Positions 1 to 8,967 are shown, counted from the stretch's first letter. The stretch: DNA of 64,000 bases from Phycisphaeraceae bacterium (GCA_028284155.1 JANQSF010000033.1:53741-117740), one strand, 5' to 3'. Numbers and translations: made by a program. Notes: generated by a model from the letters alone, not told the origin.

Positions 1-20
1 CGGACGGTCGACAGCCGACT

Positions 21-43
21 CGGTGCGCTGAAGCGCACCCTAC
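21..43. repeat. Single arm of the GGTGCGC/GCGCACC intergenic repeat
   Basis: A self-complementary core (ggtgcgct-gaa-gcgcacc followed by ctac) closely matches the two arms at 2115-2188. It lies in the noncoding leader upstream of the first gene. Only one arm is present in the window; a partner could lie beyond the left edge. Confidence 0.5.
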
Positions 44-116
44 AACGACGTGATCAATTCACGTCGAACAAACGAGCGACGCACGACCTGCCTCGTGCTG
101 TTCATAAGAGGACGAG

Positions 117-1244
117 ATGTCGGAAGGCGTATCAACAATCCATGACCGGGAACAAGCCGGGCGGTCGGTCCTGCTGTTGGCTGACACACTGCCCGACGCG
201 TGGGGCTCCGCCCGCGCAGCCCGTGCCTGGCAGGTCTTGCGTCGGCTGACACGCTGCCACGACGTTTGGCTGGCCTGCACGCACGGTGGGGCGATGCACT
301 TTGATCAGTGGGTCGCGGTCGAATCGCTGACCGATCGCATGACCGTCTCACGCACGAGTCGTGACGGCGCATCGTTGAAGCCCGCGTTCCGTCAATGGCT
401 GGAAGACACGTCGTTCGCGGCCGTGGTCAGTCTCAGCACAGAGCTTTGGCCAATCGCGACGGGCGTGCCGACCGAACAGCGCGTGTGCGACCTGTTCGAT
501 CGGCCCAGCGACCGCGTCCGGCGACAGGCTGAAGCCACCAGGCGTTGTTCGTGGCGGCGACGCATGGAAGACGTCGACCGTCTGCGACACGCCGAACACC
601 GCATCGCGCGTTCAGCCCAGCTTGTGTTGACATCCGACTTCACCGACGCCGCCAACCTGCCGGCCGACGCGCAGCGCATCCTTGTCGTGCCACCGGCGAT
701 CGATCCGTCCTGCCTGGACTTGGTCGCTCGACGCAAGCGGAAAGGCAAGGGTGGTCCAAAGCGCGTCATCCTGCAAGCGACGGACGATGCAAGCGGCACG
801 CGACGGCTGACCCACATGCTCCGCAAGGCGGCCGGCGCATCTGCTGGCCGATGGGAATTGCACGAGACGCGAGGCGACTCGCCGCGCGACATGATCGACG
901 CGCTGGCTTCGGCCGACGTGACATTGGTGCCCGGACGTAACGCCGGCGGCTACCGGCTGATGCAGGCGATGGCCGGCGGCGGCGCGGTCGCCGCGCTCGG
1001 CCAAACACTGCGCGCCGCACGCGCGGTTGGGCAGGGGTTGGCCTTGTCCGTGGCACACGACGAAGATTGGGTGAGCACCGTCGAGCGCCTGCTCGACGAC
1101 GGGGCGGAGGCAGAAAGAATGAGCAAGCGAGCGCAGGATTGGTTAGCCGCTCGCATCAGTGACGAGACCGACGCCACCCTCTGGCTCGGCAAGCAGGACG
1201 ACATCGACCTGACCGGATACGCGGGCATCGCGGCCGCGGCGTGA
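117..1244 (+). CDS. Glycosyltransferase family 4-like protein (PEP-CTERM/EpsH1-associated sugar transferase type), degenerate
   Basis: The protein has 375 residues and a GT-B-like layout. The N-terminal half opens with a strand followed by an 'ARAWQVLRRL' helix, as in sugar transferases linked to EpsH/PEP-CTERM loci. The middle has the 'LTSDFTDAANL...ILVVPPAID' segment typical of the domain linker in family 4 enzymes. The C-terminal half carries 'DVTLVPGRNAGGYRLMQAMAGG', which corresponds to the nucleotide-sugar region, but the usual glutamate before the AMA motif is glutamine. It may therefore have lost activity or changed donor. AGAGGA lies about 5 nt before the ATG. A PEP-CTERM protein near the right end agrees with such a system in this genome, but no exosortase is in the window. 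Confidence 0.6.
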   Translation: MSEGVSTIHDREQAGRSVLLLADTLPDAWGSARAARAWQVLRRLTRCHDVWLACTHGGAMHFDQWVAVESLTDRMTVSRTSRDGASLKPAFRQWLEDTSFAAVVSLSTELWPIATGVPTEQRVCDLFDRPSDRVRRQAEATRRCSWRRRMEDVDRLRHAEHRIARSAQLVLTSDFTDAANLPADAQRILVVPPAIDPSCLDLVARRKRKGKGGPKRVILQATDDASGTRRLTHMLRKAAGASAGRWELHETRGDSPRDMIDALASADVTLVPGRNAGGYRLMQAMAGGGAVAALGQTLRAARAVGQGLALSVAHDEDWVSTVERLLDDGAEAERMSKRAQDWLAARISDETDATLWLGKQDDIDLTGYAGIAAAA

Positions 1245-1431
1245 GGCTGTCGACCTCCCCATGCGGTGCCACGATGCGGTCGAAGGCCGGCGGCAGCGTC
1301 GTGCCGGTTTGTCGTGCACGACCGGGCGTCCTGCTCGCGCCCGCATCACACTGTCTGCGGCTTCGCCCTCGACCGTGTGATGGCACCCATTTATGTCGGG
1401 GTTTGTCCAGACAGATCGCCTAACATCCCCC

Positions 1432-2070
1432 ATGCCACGCAAGGCGCTGTTCCAATCGCCCAAAGCACGCTCGGCCGCGATTGCCGTCGTCATGCTGTTC
1501 GTGCTCGTCTGTACGCTCGGCCTGGCGATGTGGCGGTTCGGTGGGTCCAAGACGCTGGGTTGGAACGGCCTGGTCTTTGACATTCCCGGCCATTGGATCT
1601 GGCAAAACGAGGCGCCGGGCACGGTGCGTCGGTGTTCGCCGCTGGGCAGGCAGTTCTTCGACGGGCAGGTGCTCGTCATGACCGTTACACCATTGGTCCC
1701 CGTCGATCCGGACAAGGTCACCGAACCGCAAACGATCCTCCGTTCGATCGTCAAATGCCGGTACGGCCAACCGACGCCGGACAGAAAAGCGCTGGACGTT
1801 GTGCTGTTCGACGTGCAGGCGTTCGAACACGGTGACCTGGTCGGCGCATACGCGGCGGTGGTCGCGCAGGAGCACGCCGGTGTCGCCGTCGCGCACCGCG
1901 TCGCGGTCGTGACCGACAACAACAAACGATACTGGTACTTCGACCTGCCGCTGGCCCAGCCCGCGCACCAGATCGACGCCTCTGCCGGCATCGAAGGCGT
2001 CCACCTGCCCGACCGCGCGTTCAACCGCGTGCTGCAGTCGTTGCGCGTGGGGGAGATTGAGTCGGACTGA
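1432..2070 (+). CDS. Hypothetical membrane-anchored protein
   Basis: I recognise no family. The ATG at 1432 gives 212 residues beginning MPRKAL; an upstream in-frame start at 1393 would add 13 residues that look like leader. A single hydrophobic segment (about residues 15-36) is preceded by basic residues, so most of the protein probably lies outside the inner membrane. The rest is a soluble domain with several hydrophobic strands and one conserved-looking 'DNNKRYWYFDLPL' stretch. It is followed by a noncoding stretch rich in hairpin repeats. Confidence 0.6.
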   Translation: MPRKALFQSPKARSAAIAVVMLFVLVCTLGLAMWRFGGSKTLGWNGLVFDIPGHWIWQNEAPGTVRRCSPLGRQFFDGQVLVMTVTPLVPVDPDKVTEPQTILRSIVKCRYGQPTPDRKALDVVLFDVQAFEHGDLVGAYAAVVAQEHAGVAVAHRVAVVTDNNKRYWYFDLPLAQPAHQIDASAGIEGVHLPDRAFNRVLQSLRVGEIESD

Positions 2071-2114
2071 GTTGGGCAAACCTGGGCTTCATCCGAAAAG
2101 GCACCGGCCCATCC

Positions 2115-2188
2115 GTAGGGTGCGATTTAGCGCACCACGTACGCGGAGAAACCGTCCGTTCATCGTGGTGCGCTGAAGCGCGCCCTAC
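2115..2188. repeat. Imperfect 24-nt inverted repeat (GTAGGGTGCG family)
   Basis: The arms 2115-2138 and 2165-2188 are reverse complements with three mismatches over 24 nt and a 26-nt loop. Each arm is itself partly palindromic (gcgct/agcgc). The unit at 21-43 belongs to the same family. There is no T-run after it, so it does not look like a simple intrinsic terminator. Confidence 0.6.
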
Positions 2189-2210
2189 TTTTCGGACAAA
2201 GCCGATTCAC

Positions 2211-2242
2211 CAATGAGCCGGGTCTTTCCGAAGGCCGGATCG
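2211..2242 (-). repeat. Diverged minus-strand copy of the CCGGGTCTT hairpin repeat
   Basis: Read on the minus strand this matches the copies at 7377-7407 and 11260-11290 (cgatccgg..ttcggaaagacccggct) with a few changes. A further, more diverged plus-strand copy follows at about 2253-2284. Confidence 0.5.
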
Positions 2243-2592
2243 GATTGAGGCGGTGATCCGGACCGCCGAAAAGGCCCGGCATTCTGGTCACGAAACGGGT
2301 TTCTGCGGCAGAATCGTGCGCACATTCGGCGCACGCATTGGAAGACAACGCAAACCTCATCAACCGACATGACTGAAGGCAGCGACGCGACTTGCGATTG
2401 ATTTGCCTTGAGGATGATCGATGGTGCGCGCACAAACCGTTCGCGTCGTCCCCTTGGATGCCCTCGCCGATCACCTCACCTCAACCCCCGCCACGCGCCC
2501 CGCCAAATCTTGTGTCTACCCCGCCACATTCGGTGTCGCCCCTGACACACGAACGTCGATCGCAGCTTGTTACACACACCTTGCTTGTCGGG

Positions 2593-2620
2593 GTGACATT
2601 CAGCCCATTTGTGGTAAGAT
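2593..2620 (+). promoter_or_regulatory. Candidate sigma70-type promoter for the lipoprotein gene at 2793
   Basis: GTGACA (2593-2598), a 16-nt spacer and TAAGAT (2615-2620) resemble -35 and -10 boxes. It would give a leader of about 165 nt. This is pattern only. Confidence 0.25.
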
Positions 2621-2792
2621 TCATGCTTGAAAGACGTTGCACGCGGATTTGGCCCGTCGGGGGAGGGGAGACCCCGCCAAACCCGCCACCCGGGCCTGGA
2701 CGAGTTGGTCCGCCGACTGCGACGTTGCATCAGCCCGCCCCAAGGCCGACCTCGGCCGAGCCGCCGCCTGCTACTGATTGACGAGACCTGCC

Positions 2793-4421
2793 ATGTACCG
2801 ACGACACCGCCGCGGTCTTACGTTCGTTGCCATGTTCGCGTTTGGCTGCGTCGCCTCGATGGGCTGCGTCCAGCCGACCACGGCGCAGGTCGATGGGGGG
2901 GACGACACCGGCCTGTTGCTGGACAAGCCTTGGCGTGAGTTGGCGCACGGCATTTCGATGCACCCGCCGCGTGGGGCGAAGCTGATTTACAACGCGGGCG
3001 ATAGCAGCGTCCTGCGGGCGGAAGGTCGTGGCTACCTGATCCGCACGTTCATCAAGCGCAGCAAGATCTCGTTGCGTGCGAAGGTCGGGCGGACCGACCC
3101 CAGTGCGCCGCGGCAGGGCGGGCGGGAGCGTCACCCGATCGAAAACCTGGTCGACATCGCGCACAAAGAGATGACATTGACGCGACCGAGTGTGATGCTG
3201 ACGTGGCAGCAACGGCGTTTCGGCGGCAAGGACGGCGCGTGGATCGTGTTCCGCGTGAAGGACAAGGAGCGGGGCGACCGCGCGGTCGTGCAGACGTTCA
3301 TGGTCATCGACGACTTCACCTTCCTGCTCGTCCAGTTGGACTGCGGCAAGGCCGACTACTCGGTCGCTCGGCCGACCTACGACGCGGTGGTCAACAGCAT
3401 CACAGTCGAGTCGGCGAAGGATGTGCGTGAGCGGCGGGTCAAGTGGACGAGTGCGGCGTTGGAGTGGCATAAGTCGGTGACGGCGGACAGGCTGCACAAG
3501 GCGATTCAGCCAGAGCAACTCTTTCGCATCACGCGGAACGGCAAGATGGTCGGCTGGATGCTGATGACGCAGGCGAGGGTCAAGGGGTGGGAGGCGGCGA
3601 AGCCGAGCGCGCAGCCCAAGGTCGACCGCAATGCCCGGACGCAGCCACGGCGTTCGCCGCGGCGACGGATTGAACGCAACATCGACAAGGCCGGCATCGT
3701 CGTGACGATCAAGGCCCGCGTTTACATGGGTACGAACGACTTCTTCGAGAGCGTGCTCGACGTGGACTGCCGCAGCTATCTCTCGGACGACCGCAAGAGC
3801 GAGTTGTGGAATCACCGTTTCTCCTTGCGCCCGCTGGTGGCGAAGCGGAAGGCCGTCGGGCAGGTGATGGTGCGCGGGACCGAGTCGGACGTGATCCACG
3901 CGGCCTGGGCGGACAGCGGCATCCGTGAGGAGGAGATGATCACGGTGAGCATCGAGACGCCCAACGGCGTGAAGTACCACGAGTGGCAGCGGCCGCCCAA
4001 GGTGCTGAAGATGGTTGAATACAAAGACGACGTGAGCGACGAGATCATCCGGCGGTTCGACCAGCCGGGCTTCGCGTACCTTTCGCAGGTCGAGTGGTGG
4101 ATGCTGCCGCAACTGCTGCCGCGCAACGAACGCAAGACGTACGGTTTCTACACGTATCGCGGGCTCGACGTGACCCGCCTGCCCGGGCTTGACGTGCACG
4201 CGGTGAACGTGACCGGTGCGATGTCGTTCAGTTTCGCGTCGATCGCGCCGGGGCCGCCTGGCGAATTGCACGTCGCGGCGCACCCGACGTTGACCAGCGC
4301 CGCGCGCGGGATCGTGTGCGACGCAACGAACCGTCAGACCCGTTGGACGCTGCCGAACGGCTTGCGTTTTGAGAAGACGACCCGCGAGGCGTTGGCGGTG
4401 CCGCAGGCGAAAGCGCCGTGA
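2793..4421 (+). CDS. Hypothetical secreted lipoprotein, 542 aa
   Basis: The ATG at 2793 gives a lipoprotein signal: a basic N-terminus, a hydrophobic core, and a lipobox ending in ASMGC (Cys25). An upstream TTG at 2778 would spoil this signal. I do not recognise the mature protein. A segment at about residues 155-210 ('VIDDFTFLLVQLDCGKADYSVARPTYDAVVNSITVE') resembles the strand-helix end of PsbP/LpqN-like folds, but this is weak. A basic low-complexity linker (about residues 270-295, RRSPRRRIER) divides the protein in two. It probably sits in the periplasm or on the outer surface. Confidence 0.65.
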   Translation: MYRRHRRGLTFVAMFAFGCVASMGCVQPTTAQVDGGDDTGLLLDKPWRELAHGISMHPPRGAKLIYNAGDSSVLRAEGRGYLIRTFIKRSKISLRAKVGRTDPSAPRQGGRERHPIENLVDIAHKEMTLTRPSVMLTWQQRRFGGKDGAWIVFRVKDKERGDRAVVQTFMVIDDFTFLLVQLDCGKADYSVARPTYDAVVNSITVESAKDVRERRVKWTSAALEWHKSVTADRLHKAIQPEQLFRITRNGKMVGWMLMTQARVKGWEAAKPSAQPKVDRNARTQPRRSPRRRIERNIDKAGIVVTIKARVYMGTNDFFESVLDVDCRSYLSDDRKSELWNHRFSLRPLVAKRKAVGQVMVRGTESDVIHAAWADSGIREEEMITVSIETPNGVKYHEWQRPPKVLKMVEYKDDVSDEIIRRFDQPGFAYLSQVEWWMLPQLLPRNERKTYGFYTYRGLDVTRLPGLDVHAVNVTGAMSFSFASIAPGPPGELHVAAHPTLTSAARGIVCDATNRQTRWTLPNGLRFEKTTREALAVPQAKAP

Positions 4422-4493
4422 GCGTATCGCGTGTCGATACGAGGTCTGTAATTGGACGTGGATCTGCAAGACGTCAACGACGAAGCCCGCGGG

Positions 4494-5033
4494 CTACTCG
4501 GTTTGACCGTCCGTCCTCAACGGCGGCAGGTCGAATTCAATGCCGCGGACCGGCATGGCTCGGCCGGCCAAGACCTTGCGCAGCGAATCGACGTAACGCT
4601 GCTCGGTGGACGAGATGCCGAACGAACCGACACGCAGCCGGAGCGTCACGTGTTGCGGCGACGATCGGCCTTCGGCGTCCGCGCTGGAGGCGATGATCTT
4701 CGCCCGTCGGCCGTTGGGCAGCAGGGCGCGCATGTAGACGACGCCACGCCACGTTTTGGGCTCATAACGCTTGCGCTTTGGATCGACGTAATAGCCGAGC
4801 ACGCCCCACTCGAGCGCCTCGGCCGCTCGGCGGACGTCGTCCGGCAGGCGGGTCGCGTCGGCGGCGAAGGTCGTTTGCGTGGCCGGGTCGTCGAGCTTGA
4901 AGGCGTCACCGCTGGTCGTTTGCGGCGCGCCGCGAGCCAGCGGTGCGACCGACCCACCGCCGCAGCCAACCATCGCCGTGCATGCAAGCAGGGTCATGGC
5001 GAGGCCGAGATGGACGGGCGGGCGAATCCACAT
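4494..5033 (-). CDS. Small lipoprotein of unknown function
   Basis: The ATG at 5033 yields 179 residues starting MWIRPPVHLGLAMTLLACTAMVGC, a clear signal peptide with lipobox AMVGC (Cys24) followed by a glycine-rich tether. A longer open frame reaches 5177 but would bury the signal peptide. The mature part ends with a predicted strand-rich segment and a helix, 'SSTEQRYVDSLRKVL'. It is divergent from phoH with about 95 nt between the starts, so the two may share a control region. Confidence 0.6.
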   Translation of the reverse strand: MWIRPPVHLGLAMTLLACTAMVGCGGGSVAPLARGAPQTTSGDAFKLDDPATQTTFAADATRLPDDVRRAAEALEWGVLGYYVDPKRKRYEPKTWRGVVYMRALLPNGRRAKIIASSADAEGRSSPQHVTLRLRVGSFGISSTEQRYVDSLRKVLAGRAMPVRGIEFDLPPLRTDGQTE

Positions 5034-5127
5034 AACCGTGTCATTGTACGGGCGGGGCACGCGTGTGCTTCGCGTAAGATGTCGGCTGACCCGCGTGGGT
5101 GACATCGGCCGATCGGAGACGAATCGT

Positions 5128-6135
5128 TTGGAACTGAGCATCAGCCTACCCGAAGGGCCGCAGCGTCTGGCCGTCACCGGCGCGCAAGAGCGTTACCTGA
5201 AGATCATCCGCGAGTCATTGGGGGTGACGCTGTCGCTGCGCAACGGGACGCTGAAGGTCAGCGGCGAGGACGCCGCGGTCGGGCAGGCGGTGAATGTCAT
5301 TGAGCAGTTGCAGGCCGCGGCGCGTCGCGGTCGGCCGATGCAGTTGCAGCACGTGCTCGACACGATCGCGAACGTGAGTCACGACACCAACGGAACGGTG
5401 GGCATGCAGGGCGCGGCGGGCGGCGTTCGGCCGACGCAACTGACCTCCGCTGACCTGGAAGTTTACGTGCGTGGGCGACGGATCCACCCTAAGACCGAGG
5501 GGCAACGCGAGTACCTCGACGCGATCCTGTCGCACGACCTGACGTTCTGCACGGGCCCGGCCGGCACGGGCAAGACGTACCTGGCGGTGGCCGCGGCGGT
5601 GGCGATGCTCCGCGCGGGCGTCGTCCGCAAGCTCGTGCTGGTTCGGCCGGCCGTCGAGGCGGGTGAACGGCTTGGCTTCCTGCCCGGTGACATGCAGCAG
5701 AAGGTCAACCCGTACTTGCGCCCGTTGCTCGACGCGCTGCACGACATGATGGAGTTCGACCAGGTGCAACGCTTCCTGGCCAACGACATTGTCGAGGTCG
5801 TGCCGCTCGCATTCATGCGCGGCCGGACGCTCAACGACGCGGTGATCATCCTCGACGAAGCGCAGAACACGACACGCAGCCAGATGCTCATGTTCCTGAC
5901 CCGTCTTGGCCACAGCGGCAAGATGGTCGTCACCGGCGACACGTCGCAAACCGACTTGGACGACCCGACGCAGAGCGGATTGATCGACGCGGCGCGGCGG
6001 TTGAAGCGGGTTAAGGGCATCGCGTTCGTGACCTTGTCGCAGGTCGATATCGTGCGGCATAACCTCGTGCAGCGCATTGTGGACGCGTACGGAGACAATG
6101 CCCAAGCGTCTCGGACTCATCCATCACATGAATAG
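5128..6135 (+). CDS. phoH: PhoH family P-loop ATPase
   Basis: The protein has 335 residues from a TTG at 5128, with GGAG 9 nt upstream. Upstream in-frame starts (as far as 4879) run through the divergent lipoprotein gene, and TTG gives the usual PhoH N-terminus. Residues 1-65 form the KH-like N-terminal part. Walker A is GPAGTGKT (143-150) and Walker B is ILDEAQN (about 241-247), inside the family signature 'DEAQNTT..QMLMFLTRLG...VVTGD'. PhoH/YbeZ proteins are cytoplasmic ATPases linked to RNA metabolism and ribosome quality, often beside ybeY; no ybeY is adjacent here. Assignment is very secure at family level. Confidence 0.93.
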   Translation: MELSISLPEGPQRLAVTGAQERYLKIIRESLGVTLSLRNGTLKVSGEDAAVGQAVNVIEQLQAAARRGRPMQLQHVLDTIANVSHDTNGTVGMQGAAGGVRPTQLTSADLEVYVRGRRIHPKTEGQREYLDAILSHDLTFCTGPAGTGKTYLAVAAAVAMLRAGVVRKLVLVRPAVEAGERLGFLPGDMQQKVNPYLRPLLDALHDMMEFDQVQRFLANDIVEVVPLAFMRGRTLNDAVIILDEAQNTTRSQMLMFLTRLGHSGKMVVTGDTSQTDLDDPTQSGLIDAARRLKRVKGIAFVTLSQVDIVRHNLVQRIVDAYGDNAQASRTHPSHE

Positions 6136-6145
6136 GGATCAAACC

Positions 6146-7351
6146 ATGACTCACACTTCGCTGCGTATCCCCCTTGTGGTAGCGGTTGCGCTCGTCACGA
6201 CCTTTGCGATCGTTCCAGAAGAGATTGCGGAGGCACGTGTTATCAAGACGGACTGGGGGCGGGTCGTTCAATGCAGGCAGACGGGTGACCTCGGCAACGT
6301 CTGGGTCACGAAGCCGGTTGCGTCGGGTCGGTTGGCGTTGCCCACGCCGTTCCCGAACATCGCCGCGGCGCACAGCGCGGCCGGGCCGGTCGTGGTGGAG
6401 TTCAACAAGGACGCTTCTCAGATCGATCTGCATGTGAAGGGTGCGGGCGAGCCCAAGGCCGGCGACAAAGCCCCGGCCGTGCAACTCGACCTCGCCGAGA
6501 ATACGACGCAGTTTCCGGACGGCCGAATCGTGTTCAGCGCCCTCGACGCGAAGGTGGTGGGCGACACGGCCAAGCTGGAATCACATCCGGGGAATCACCG
6601 CATCGGTTTCTGGACGGATGCAAACGACTTCGTGAAGTGGGACTACAACGCTTCGCGATGGGGGATGTACTCCGTCGAATTGACCTATTCAACGGCCGCG
6701 CCGGACGGGTCGGAGGTCGAGGTCGCGATGGGCGGCAAGACGCTGAAGACGACGCTGACGTCGACCGGCAGTTGGTACCGCTACACGACCGTCTCACTGG
6801 GCAAGCTCTACCTTGAAAAGGCTGGGAAGCAGACGTTGACCGTCAAGTGCGCGAAGAAAGTCGGTGGGGCGGTGATGAACTTGAAGGCCGTGATCCTGCG
6901 GCCTGCCTGCGAGGGCACGCCGCCCGTGCAGGCGAAAGACGGGTCGATCCTGCTGCACGCGAAGGACGTGACGATCAAGGGTGTCAAACTCCGTTGGGAG
7001 CCAGCGGAAAAGAAACGCACGGTCGGATTCTGGGCGAACGAGGCTGATCGGGCGATGTGGGAGTTCACCGTCAAGCAGGCGGGCACGTTTGACATTGAGA
7101 TCCTGCAAGGTTGCGGCAAGGGCCACGGTGGTAGCGTCGCGGCGTTCCGCTTCACGGGTGAGGCGGTCAAAGACGGCAAGCACAAGGTCACGATCCAGGA
7201 CACGGGACATTGGCAGAATTTCATCCCGCGCACAATCGGGCGGGTGACGATCGAGAAGCCGGGGCAGTATCAATTGATGGTCACGCCGATCGAGAAGGCG
7301 CGTGGTGCAGTGATGGACTTGCGGCAGGTGAAATTGACGCCGGTGAAGTAG
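6146..7351 (+). CDS. Secreted protein with two tandem carbohydrate-binding-like (DUF5077-type) domains
   Basis: The ATG at 6146 follows AGGG by about 8 nt and gives 401 residues with a signal peptide (about residues 1-30). Two related beta-rich domains follow. Each has a 'G-F-W-x-(D/E)-x2-D' opening (HRIGFWTDANDFVKWDY; RTVGFWANEADRAMWEF), a central 'GSWYRY/GHWQNF' strand and a closing 'GAVMNLKAV / GAVMDLRQV' strand. In planctomycetes such modules are often attached to sulfatases or fucosidases, but here there is no catalytic domain. A role in binding glycans at the cell surface or periplasm is inference. It starts 10 nt after phoH ends. Confidence 0.65.
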   Translation: MTHTSLRIPLVVAVALVTTFAIVPEEIAEARVIKTDWGRVVQCRQTGDLGNVWVTKPVASGRLALPTPFPNIAAAHSAAGPVVVEFNKDASQIDLHVKGAGEPKAGDKAPAVQLDLAENTTQFPDGRIVFSALDAKVVGDTAKLESHPGNHRIGFWTDANDFVKWDYNASRWGMYSVELTYSTAAPDGSEVEVAMGGKTLKTTLTSTGSWYRYTTVSLGKLYLEKAGKQTLTVKCAKKVGGAVMNLKAVILRPACEGTPPVQAKDGSILLHAKDVTIKGVKLRWEPAEKKRTVGFWANEADRAMWEFTVKQAGTFDIEILQGCGKGHGGSVAAFRFTGEAVKDGKHKVTIQDTGHWQNFIPRTIGRVTIEKPGQYQLMVTPIEKARGAVMDLRQVKLTPVK

Positions 7352-7376
7352 TGAGGGGTGAGATGAAGTGACGGGG

Positions 7377-7407
7377 TGATCCGGGTCTTCGGAAAGACCC
7401 GGCTTGG
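7377..7407 (+). repeat. CCGGGTCTT hairpin repeat, copy A
   Basis: A 31-nt element identical to 11260-11290. It contains a perfect 9-bp stem (ccgggtctt / aagacccgg) with a cgga loop, flanked by tgat and cttgg. It lies between two convergent genes, so it could act as a two-way terminator, but no T-run follows. Confidence 0.75.
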
Positions 7408-7478
7408 GAGAGCGATGGAGTGTTGCGGGCGAGTGAATCGACTTTGAGCAAGCTGAAATGTGATGGACGGGCCGACTT

Positions 7479-8174
7479 TCAGAGCAAGCAGACGTCGTCG
7501 CCATCACCCTCGGTCGCATGAGCGGCGTTCGATTGGGCTGTCTTGGTTGCGGTCTTGGGCTTGGAATCCGGGCGGCGTTTGCGTGCGGTGGGTTTCGTCG
7601 GTCGGAGTGCGTTGATGGCCTGTGCGACGAGACTCGCCTCGCCGCCGACCGTCGCCGCGCCGTGCAGGAGCGACCAGGCGACGGCCGCGTGCTGAGCGGA
7701 GCCGAGTCGTTCGGTGAGGCTGGCGATGACCTGATCGACGGCCTGCGGCACGGCCGGCTCATCGCGGACGGATGCGAGCCAGAACAGCAGGTGATAGACC
7801 TGCGGCTTGGCGCGGGCGGCGTCGAGGTAGGCGTGGCAGACGGCCTTGAGGTCGGCCGAACCGGCCGCGAGGGTTGCGACGGGCTGCATGTGCCGGTCGG
7901 CCACGGCCGAGAGCAGGTCGCGCTTGTCGGCGAAGTGGCGGTAGATGCTGCCGACGGCGCAGCCAAGCCGTTTGGCGATGGTGCGGACGGTCGTGCCGTC
8001 GTAGCCGGCCTGCGTGAGGCAGTGTTCGGTCGCGTCGAGGATCACGTCGCGGTTGAGCGACACGGGCCCCGTGGTTAGCGGCGCGGTTGGCGACTTCGTT
8101 TCGGCAGGTTGTTCGACGGGCAATTCAACGGCGACGGGGCCGTCGAGCGTCAGGGTGGCCAAAGGTTGGGGCAT
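7479..8174 (-). CDS. TetR/AcrR family transcriptional regulator
   Basis: The ATG at 8174 gives 231 residues. A TetR-type DNA-binding domain spans about residues 40-90: 'ILDATEHCLTQAGYDGTTVRTIAKRLGCAVGSIYRHFADKRDLLSAV' shows the helix-turn-helix and the Y-x-H-F-x-x-K-x-x-L signature (written in two halves: GSIYRHF, ADKRDLL). The remainder is the helical ligand/dimer domain, ending in a basic tail. The N-terminal 39 residues are an unusual acidic/proline extension before the HTH. It is divergent from pcm with 124 nt between starts. TetR proteins often repress themselves and a neighbour, so pcm is a possible target; no operator was identified. Confidence 0.85.
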   Translation of the reverse strand: MPQPLATLTLDGPVAVELPVEQPAETKSPTAPLTTGPVSLNRDVILDATEHCLTQAGYDGTTVRTIAKRLGCAVGSIYRHFADKRDLLSAVADRHMQPVATLAAGSADLKAVCHAYLDAARAKPQVYHLLFWLASVRDEPAVPQAVDQVIASLTERLGSAQHAAVAWSLLHGAATVGGEASLVAQAINALRPTKPTARKRRPDSKPKTATKTAQSNAAHATEGDGDDVCLL

Positions 8175-8298
8175 CGAGGGCTCACGTCCGTGCGAGTCGT
8201 CGGTGATGGGCCGACCGTCCGTGGTCGGGGCTTGCTTATGATCATTACTTCGGCCAGCGACGGGACTCGGCCTTACAACTTCCCGCCTAAGTGCAGCC

Positions 8299-8967
8299 AT
8301 GACCGCGACACTCCCCATCGACCCGCAGGCCGACCACATGGTGGACACGCAATTGGCGGGTCGCGGCGTTGGCGACGAGCGTGTGCTCAATGCGATGCGA
8401 CGTGTGCCGCGCGCGGCGTTTGTGCCCGACCTGTCGGCGACCGAGGCATATGCGGACAAGGCGTTGCCCACGGCCGACGGGCAGACGATCAGCCAACCGC
8501 TGATCGTTGGGCGGATGACGGAGTTGCTGGGCGTTCGACCGGGCGACCGCGTGCTGGAGATCGGCACGGGCAGTGGGTATCAGACGGCTGTGCTCGTATT
8601 GATGGGCGCTAAGGTCGTGACTGTCGAGCGGTCGGCGAAACTGGCGGAGCGGGCCAAACGAGCCTTGATGTCATTGGGGTTGGCCGACGGCGTGACCTTC
8701 GTGGTCGGCGATGGTTCGCTGGGTTGTGCCGAGTATGGTCCATTCGACCGTGTGCTGGTCACGGCCGCGGCGCCGCGTGTGCCGGAGGCGTTGCAAGGCC
8801 AGACGGCAGACGGCGGCAGGATTGTCATCCCGATCGGTGACCGTAGCGAGCAGGAGTTGATGGCCTACGAATGGCACAGTGAGAATGACTGGGACGCGCG
8901 GGCCGACATGCGCTGCCGGTTCGTGCCGCTCGTGGGCGAGGACGCGTGGGCGGCACATGAGGTGTGA
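8299..8967 (+). CDS. pcm: Protein-L-isoaspartate O-methyltransferase
   Basis: This 222-residue cytoplasmic enzyme uses SAM to methylate isoaspartyl residues in damaged proteins. It shows the family N-terminal pattern (RVLNAMRRVPRAAFVP), the TISQP substrate motif (about residues 63-67) and the SAM-binding motif EIGTGSGYQ (87-95). Length is typical. The ATG at 8299 follows a short leader after a possible TATGAT -10 box near 8235. Its regulator may be the divergent TetR gene. Confidence 0.93.
   Translation: MTATLPIDPQADHMVDTQLAGRGVGDERVLNAMRRVPRAAFVPDLSATEAYADKALPTADGQTISQPLIVGRMTELLGVRPGDRVLEIGTGSGYQTAVLVLMGAKVVTVERSAKLAERAKRALMSLGLADGVTFVVGDGSLGCAEYGPFDRVLVTAAAPRVPEALQGQTADGGRIVIPIGDRSEQELMAYEWHSENDWDARADMRCRFVPLVGEDAWAAHEV

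Larger units (their letters stand above)
2071..2792. other. Intergenic region with hairpin repeats and a candidate promoter
   Basis: This 720-nt stretch has no convincing gene; short overlapping open frames are proline/arginine-rich and unlike proteins. It holds a 74-nt inverted repeat (2115-2188), two diverged copies of the CCGGGTCTT hairpin repeat (about 2211-2242 minus, 2253-2284 plus) and a possible promoter near 2593-2620. Confidence 0.6.

Noticed and set aside
2730..4469. 579-aa antisense frame over the lipoprotein gene
   Set aside because: Composition typical of a GC shadow; the sense frame has a lipoprotein signal.
4879..5127. N-terminal extension of PhoH
   Set aside because: It runs antisense through the divergent lipoprotein gene; the TTG at 5128 gives the canonical PhoH start with a ribosome site.
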